Shown here in pieces: positions 1 through 5,025 of a stretch of 10,461 nt of DNA. Both the position numbers and the translations under genes were made by a program. Position 1 is the first letter of the stretch; each line of letters starts with the position of its first letter. The notes under the pieces are model-generated. The model saw only the letters and a list, made by a program, of their open reading frames with translations. It had not been told where the DNA came from and did not search any database. The stretch lies in contig QUTJ01031230.1 in NCBI GenBank assembly GCA_003573635.1, positions 1 through 10,461 on the forward strand, given 5' to 3'. Origin of the DNA: Goniomonas avonlea (lineage: Eukaryota; Cryptophyceae; Goniomonadida; Goniomonadaceae).

Positions 1-90
1 AGAGAGAGAGAGAGAGAGAGGATTCAAGCCGAGAGAGAGAGATTGAGAAAGAGAGAAGCGAGGGAGAGAGAAAGAGAGAGAGAGAGAGAA
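1..90. repeat. GA-rich microsatellite at left edge
   Basis: The first 90 bases are almost entirely an interrupted (GA)n tract on the + strand, broken by short unique stretches such as GATTCAAGCC. It runs to the left edge, so its full length is unknown. It lies about 320 bp upstream of the Stealth gene start. It holds no gene. Confidence 0.9.
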
Positions 91-408
91 TCTAAAGCAA
101 AAAGCTAATTTATAAAGCAAGCGCCGAGTCGGGCAGACAATATACCATCCAGTTGTTCAACACTACTTTCTTTCTTGTCCCATTCCCCGATTTCAACTTG
201 AAGTTGGCGGTCCGGCCAAATTTGAGCAACTTTTATGTTTTCTCACAGGCATTTTCCCAGTGAAGTTTCCACCCCAAATCCCGCAAAATCTGGTGCTGTT
301 TTCGGGAGAATACAATCTGCAAATATTACGGCGAACCTGCGAAAGGGCGAAAAGGAGCCAAAGACCTCATTCCGGGTGCTCCACCGCTCCTAGGAGGGAC
401 CGATCAGC
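91..408 (+). promoter_or_regulatory. 5' flank and putative promoter of the Stealth gene
   Basis: No convincing coding exon is visible in this stretch. A TATAAA sequence at 111-116 lies about 290 bp before the chosen start codon and could be a core promoter element, or a chance match. Short open frames here overlap the start of the Stealth gene in the wrong frame and show no family resemblance. A 5' UTR intron cannot be excluded. Confidence 0.3.
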
Positions 409-3400
409 ATGGTCGCGCACGCAAGGCTGGGCGCTTCACGAATGTGGGTCGCACTTCTGGTGGTGGTTGGCGCACTCGAAACATCCGCGACATGTGGTAC
501 TGCGGCGGTTGACGCGGTCTATCTCTGGCAAAATGGCACTGCCAATCGAGACTCTTGGATCGCAGGCCATGTCAAGTGGTTCGGCCGCCCTCCAGAAACT
601 GCTTCAAAGCCAGAGGACAGCATCGTAAAGGATTTGGACCACGGGGAACTACTATTGTCTCTGAGGTCTCTCGACACCTTTGCCCCGTTCTTTCGCCATG
701 TGTTCTTGGTCACGAACGGCGAGGTGATTCCCTGGACCGTCCTCCTTGCACTCAAACGGTGCCTTGCAGGTGCCTGACTGGCTGGATTTAAACCATCCAA
801 AGCTCCGCCTGGTTTCTGAAAGGGACATCTTGCCGCCTAACAGTTGGCCGACTTGGAGCAACATTGCTCTCGAGGTAAGTCGTGGCGGCCAAAGCAGCAA
901 TTTGAAACGATGTCCAACCACCACTGCAGGCTTCTCTGCACCGAATTCCGGGATTGTCAGAACGTTTTGTAGAGTTTAATGACGACTTCTTCTTGGCAAA
1001 GCCCGTCACTTGTGAAGATTTCTTTGGTCCAGACGGGCGCACCCTGCTGTATCATCACGAACCGTGGACTGTCGGAGGATTGCCGTTCTTTCCACATTCT
1101 GGTCTGCCTGACCTGGGCCCGAATTGGGTAGCCTCGAAAGGTGATCCAAAATCAGTTTCTGGGACACCGCCTGTACGGTCTCAGACTGTCAACAAGCGTC
1201 ACCAGACCGAGATCCTCACCCCCTCGGGCCACCACCCCATGCCACAAAACCCGTGGCGAAACACACTGTTCGTGACTGCGAGGCTGGTTGCCAAGGCATT
1301 TGGCTTCAAGGGTGCCCCAATCAGTCAGATCAAACGAATTCCTTCCCGTCACTTGGCTGCAGTCTGGCGAGCACAGCCGCCGGCCACGCCCACCGCCTTC
1401 ACCCCAATCCCGGCGCACGCGCCGTTTCCCATGACCAAGTACGAATGCTGTTGTGGACTGTAGTGGGTGTTTCGACGCGTTGCATATGGTGGGGGACCAG
1501 ATTCTCTATCAGGGAATAGCGGGCTCTCCCCGACCGTACACACACCGCACCCGCACCGGACCGCCCACGATATCACGCCACACCGCACCGCCTCAAATCA
1601 ACCTGATCCCCAGGACAATCCTGAGGTGCCATGAGGCACTGTGGCCGGAGGAGTTCTTGTTTACGCGCCGCAGTCTTTTTCGTGGCGACTTTCTCGTGCA
1701 GGTGTGCTTTGTCTAAACTGATCGAACGTTGCTTTTTGTCGCTCTCAGGCTCTCTCTCTCTCGCGCGCGCGCACTCACCCTCTCTATCTCTCTCATGGCA
1801 ATACGAACACGAGAAGGCGCAATCAAGCAAAGGATAAGGGGAGAGGAAGAGGGAGGAGCAGGGGGTGCGACTCCGAGTCGGAGAACAAGACACGCAGGAA
1901 CGGAACGCGCCTGATCACGAAGAAGAAGAGAAGGGCCACTCAGAGACATACACAACCGTTGGCACACTGCTATCTGCTAGTACTAGTATCTCACCCGTCT
2001 TGTCACCAGGCCCCTCGGCTCTCGTATTTCCACCTGCTCTTTTCTCAGAAGGTTTTCACGCCTCTCACACGGGCACACCCTGAGGTAATTTTCGCACCCT
2101 GAATTTTGATTTCATTATGTATTCGCCACATCGAACCTTGTCTGAATCCAGATCAGAATGCAGATCAGACCTCGTCCGGATCCAGATTTCAATTTTATTG
2201 TGACCCGGAAAAGAATCTGCAGAGTCGACAATGTTTCTCGTGCCTGTATTACTAGCTGTGTTGACCCCCCCACCAGTTGCTCTCACCTGAAGAACGTCAC
2301 CTGGCTGTTGTAATTCCTGGTCCACTCTGTGCACAACTCAGAATGACCTGCCGTGCCTTTGCCCGTGCCTGTGCATCGGCGTGAGCCCACGGCGGAACCT
2401 CCGTACAATCACGCTGAATCTCACTGGTCCTGGGTGTGGGTGTGGGTGTGGGTGTGGGTGCGGCGTGAGTGTCGTGCGGGTGTGGGTAGGACAGTGTGTG
2501 TGTGTGTGCGCGCGCGCGCGCGCGCGCGTGCGTGTGTGTTGATCCGCCGCACCCCAGTGCGTGATGATGGAAGAGGCTGGTTACAAAGCAGATCACGGCC
2601 GCGATGGCGAGTACATCATGGTAAAGCAAGGTCCAGCGCAGCTGAGGTCGTCATTTGCTGATCCGCGTGTTAAGTTCGTGAGCGTGCAGGTGGGCGACTA
2701 GAGGGGGCGACACCGTTCATAATATTGCAATTGATGGGTAACCAGTTTGAACTGTCTCCCCCCTCCCGCGAACTCCCTGCCGCCGCCCCCTGCATGTCCA
2801 TAGGACAGGATGAGTGTCCTCAATGACAGAGAGAGGGACCATGCGATTTGTCTTTGTGCGCATTACGCACACTCATCCTGTCCGTCGGGAACTTTAAGCA
2901 CTGCAATCTTCTGACATTGACACAGAACGACGAGTGGGGCGCCAACATCACGGCAGAGTTTTTCGACAATATTTTTCCTCGTGCGTCGTCCTTCGAGGCC
3001 CGCCCGGACATTTCTCCTCATGCGTCGTCCTTGGAGGCCCGCCCGGTGCGTCGGTTGGTCACGCTCCCTCATAGGCGCTGCCACTCCGAGTCCCCGTCAC
3101 TTGTCGCCACTTGGACAGGAACAAACAGGGGGCGAGGGTAGTGGAAGATGAGGGTAGCCGCCCGCAAGAGCAAACACTGGAGGGTGACAGAATGAGGGTA
3201 GTCGGCTGAGAGAGGGGGGACCGACAGCGTTGAGAGGAGGGAGCATGGACCGAAGGATGAAACAGACACTGAGAGAGAACAGACACCGGAGAGGAGGCAT
3301 ACACCGGAGGATGAAACAGTGTCACTGAGAGAGGGAACACATGGTCACTGTGTGAGAGAGCACACACTGGAGGATGAGGGTTGTCTGATCTAGATAGACA

Positions 3401-3856
3401 CACTGGAGCATGAACATGCGCTGGAGGACACAGGAGGGTCAGGTAGTAGTTGTCCGAGAGCACACTACCCTCACCCTCCAGTGCCAGTGTCTGGCGAGTG
3501 GCTGTCTCTCTCAGCTTCCCTCACCCTCCAGTGTCTGTTCCGTCATCCTCGTGCACATCCTTCAGCGTTTACCCTCTCTCAGATATTTATCCTTGTTCTC
3601 CAGTTCCCTCTCTCAGATTCGAGCCGCTGAGCTGCAAGTGCCGCACTCGACTCATGCTCGGCCAGACATGGACACGTCCTCCATGCTATGTGTGGCACCC
3701 GTCGCAGACCTCACGCCCCCGCAGGCGGCAAGGACCCGGACCTGGGCTGGCTATGTATTGCACGTTGTTGTCATACCTCTTGGACTGCTCCTACTGCTCG
3801 TCGTTATCCTGTTGCAGTTGATGCATGGCTTAGAGCGCCGCAAGAAAGTGCTTTAG
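409..3856 (+). CDS. Stealth-family sugar-phosphate transferase (GNPTAB-like), nine exons
   Basis: Likely moves a sugar-1-phosphate onto a glycan acceptor, as GNPTAB does with UDP-GlcNAc in the Golgi; donor and acceptor are not predictable here. Exon model: 409-723, 770-874, 930-1438, 1614-1701, 2010-2084, 2164-2295 (or from 2152), 2558-2689, 2926-3045, 3725-3856, about 535 codons. All introns are GT-AG; all are phase 0 except the third (phase 2). The start at 409 has A at -3 and G at +4. Seen in the product: hydrophobic segment 12-23; CR1 VDAVYLWQNGT (34-44); CR2 from DHGELLLSLRS (77) through LVTNGE, VPDWLD, LHRIPGLSERF and FNDDFF (to about 172); CR3 WRNTLFVTARL (249) to PAHAPFPMTK (310) and LWPEEF; then SYFHLLFS; CR4 KFVSVQNDEW to FPRASSFE (about 447-476); C-terminal membrane helix 502-525 ending in KKVL. 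No Notch or DMAP modules like those of animal GNPTAB are visible. Exons 1-3 are near certain, exons 4, 5, 7 and 8 are strong, and exons 6 and 9 are weaker. A 51-bp frame-neutral GT-AG stretch at 1312-1362 may be a further intron. Confidence 0.85.
1739..1790. repeat. CT/CG dinucleotide tract in intron 4 of the Stealth gene
   Basis: A (CT)n run passes into an alternating CG run (1762-1774) and back to CT-rich sequence. It lies inside the predicted 308-bp intron 1702-2009. Because the tract is pyrimidine-rich it opens several spurious short frames on both strands. Confidence 0.85.
2431..2460 (+). repeat. Five tandem TGGGTG hexamers in intron 6
   Basis: Five perfect TGGGTG units follow one another, with degenerate GGGTGTGGG copies continuing to about 2488. 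They lie in predicted intron 2296-2557 of the Stealth gene. The G-runs on the sense strand could fold as a G-quadruplex in the transcript. The short uninterrupted run inside a gene argues against a telomere. Confidence 0.85.
2494..2539. repeat. 46-bp alternating purine-pyrimidine (GT/GC) tract
   Basis: An uninterrupted 46-bp purine-pyrimidine alternation: GT repeats, then a long GC core, then GT repeats. It ends 18 bp before the predicted acceptor of Stealth intron 6 (AG at 2556-2557). Such tracts are classic Z-DNA-forming sequences. It has no coding role in the gene model. Confidence 0.9.
2803..2883 (+). repeat. Perfect 15-bp inverted repeat in intron 7
   Basis: GGACAGGATGAGTGT at 2803-2817 is the exact reverse complement of ACACTCATCCTGTCC at 2869-2883, with a 51-nt loop. 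Inside the loop GTGCG (2856-2860) and CGCAC (2866-2870) can form a competing small stem overlapping the right arm. The structure lies in predicted intron 2690-2925 and ends 42 nt before the acceptor. Confidence 0.85.
2977..3045 (+). repeat. In-frame 39-bp duplication at the end of the CR4 exon
   Basis: The 39 bp at 2977-3015 encode PRASSFEARPDIS; the next 30 bp encode PHASSLEARP. The copies differ at two bases over the shared 30. The period is 13 codons, so the frame is kept. The first copy carries the conserved end of the Stealth CR4 motif and the second looks like a recent insertion before the donor at 3046. Confidence 0.8.
3120..3620. repeat. Degenerate minisatellite that flips orientation inside intron 8
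   Basis: From about 3120 to 3447 the + strand carries repeated motifs such as ACACTGGAGGATGAGGGT and CTGAGAGAGGGAAC. From about 3464 to 3620 the same motifs appear as reverse complements, for example ACCCTCACCCTCCAGTG and CCCTCTCTCAG. The turn is sharp: GGAGGGTCAGGTAGT (3433-3447) faces ACTACCCTCACCCTCC (3464-3479) across 16 nt. The array fills most of predicted intron 3046-3724 of the Stealth gene and explains the long but meaningless open frames there on both strands. Confidence 0.75.
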
Positions 3857-3983
3857 AGCATCTCCACCGGTGGCCATTTTGTCAAATTTGCTGGTGCCAA
3901 TAACTGCCCCAGTGGGCGCGGAGTTGCCGTAGATGCCAGCACGCTGGCTCAGAGGTCTTCGACTTGAATACGCCGCCCATTCG

Positions 3984-4310
3984 CAGTCCAACCCTGCCAG
4001 GGGCACTCTCATACCCCGGGTTATAATTCCATGATCTCAGCCTAACCCTGACAGGGGCCTTGTCCCCCGTTCATCCAATATATATAATGAGCTCAGTCCA
4101 ACACTCTCGTAGAACCACGTGTTCAATAATAAATCCATTGACTTAGTATCAGGGGCACTTGATCAATTACCCGGTGTCAATTTCTTCAAGTCACTAAGTT
4201 CCGTTTATCTCAGTCCGACCCTAACACCCTGGTCACGGGGTCTTGCCCCGCCTCATTACGCCCACTCTGAGTCACACTCACGCCGCGGCCCAGCCCAACC
4301 CTCACACGCT
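3984..4310 (+). repeat. Dispersed degenerate repeat with CAGYCYRACCCT core
   Basis: A core resembling CAGTCCAACCCT starts at 3984, 4038, 4094, 4211 and 4291, often followed by ACA and a GGGG or CTGGTC motif. Spacings are 54, 56, 117 and 80 bp, so this looks like an old tandem array of about 55-bp units with missing or eroded copies. It is noncoding in all frames that I can judge. Confidence 0.55.
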
Positions 4311-4698
4311 GGTCTCATTCAACATGCCAGGGTGGGGGGAGGGTGCCAGTGGCTCGGGTGGGTATACAGAGGGGTCGCCTGACTCGCCAGAAGGGGGCCG
4401 GTGCGAAAACATGTTTTGAGATCCTCCATGATCGACCTCAGAGGTGTTGGCAATGACGCGTGCATGATCATAGGGGGCTGCCATCTGGTTGTGACTCCGA
4501 GCCCCAACTCCGTGTTGCTTAGACTCACGCTTGCTCGACCACAGCTGACCGCTTTAAGACATTTTTAATGATCTGCGGCCGCAAGTCCGAGGTGCAAAAT
4601 TGATTTCACCACTGCGACACGAATGGCATTGGTACAGGAATTGATTTGAAATTTGCGTCACTGGTGCCCCGTGCCCGCACGGAGTTCAGGGACCCGCT

Positions 4699-4799
4699 CC
4701 AATTCGATGAATAGTCGGACAAACGCTGCTCTGAATTGGAAAAGACAAATAATTCCCTGAGCCGAGAAGACAGCACGAGGCTGGTGCTGTCTTTCTCGT
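4699..4799. other. Two consecutive hairpins downstream of the Cwc2 gene
   Basis: Hairpin one closes with CCAATTC (4699-4705) and GAATTGG (4733-4739). Hairpin two pairs CGAGAAGACAGCAC (4764-4777) with GTGCTGTCTTTCTCG (4785-4799): a 14-bp stem with one bulged T and a 7-nt loop. Between them on the + strand lies an A-rich hinge containing AAAAGA. Hairpin two begins about 149 bp past the Cwc2 stop on the - strand, so it could be a 3' UTR structure, or a small RNA of either strand. Confidence 0.5.
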
Positions 4800-4819
4800 G
4801 ACCCGAGTGTGGCAGTCAT

Positions 4820-5025
4820 CGCTCTCCGACCCGCTGCCCGCGTCAAGGCCAGCGGCTTCAGCCTCTCCCTCGCCTACGCACCGCTCTCCGACCCGCTGCC
4901 GTAGCCGAGGAGCGCGTCAAGGCCAGCGGCTTCAGCCTCTCCCTCGCCTACGCATCGCTCTCCGACCCGCTGCCGTAGCCGAGGAGCGCGTCAAGGCCAG
5001 CGGCTTCAGCCTCTTCCTCCGCCTG
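4820..5025 (-). repeat. 74-bp tandem array spanning the Cwc2 stop codon
   Basis: Units start at 4820 (62 bp, lacking 12 bp), 4882 (74 bp) and 4956 (the coding copy). Read on the - strand, the copy nearest the gene body encodes the end of Cwc2 (EAEAAGLDALLGYGSGSESDA and TAG at 4950-4948); the next copy repeats those codons and a TAG; the third lost the stop and the CTCCTCGGCTAC segment. As 74 is not a multiple of 3, the copies lie in different frames. Confidence 0.85.

Larger units (their letters stand above)
3857..4819. other. Intergenic region between two convergent genes
   Basis: No coding exon is supported here; open frames are short and unlike known families. The region should hold the 3' UTRs of the Stealth gene (+) and the Cwc2 gene (-). 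AATAAA at 4128-4133 on the + strand is a possible polyadenylation signal 272 bp after the Stealth stop. A perfect CCACCGGTGG palindrome occurs at 3864-3873. A degenerate repeat occupies about 3984-4310 and two hairpins lie at 4699-4799, listed separately. Confidence 0.6.

Noticed and set aside
1-90. CRISPR array or telomere at the left end
   Set aside because: The sequence is a simple GA dinucleotide tract without repeat-spacer structure, and the genome is eukaryotic.
1573-1967. Minus-strand frames over the CT/CG tract, with EREREP-type peptides
   Set aside because: They are simple-repeat translations antisense to Stealth exon 4 and intron 4.
2431-2460. Internal telomeric repeat
   Set aside because: Only five hexamers, of sequence TGGGTG, lie inside an intron with more degenerate GT-rich sequence around them; a simple-sequence expansion is the easier explanation.
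2297-2661. Open frames with repeated WVWVWV or TPTPTP and RARA residues
   Set aside because: They come from the TGGGTG and GT/GC microsatellites. Only 2558-2689 reads as a conserved Stealth exon, in a different frame.
3059-3463. Minus-strand frame of 134 codons rich in S, P, L and H
   Set aside because: It is antisense to Stealth intron 8 and consists of the degenerate minisatellite, with no domain-like segments.
3854-3898. Possible MITE terminus starting TTAGAGCATCTCCACCGG next to the Stealth stop codon
   Set aside because: I could find no matching inverted copy (GGAGATGCTC) elsewhere in the window and no paired TTA/TAA duplication.
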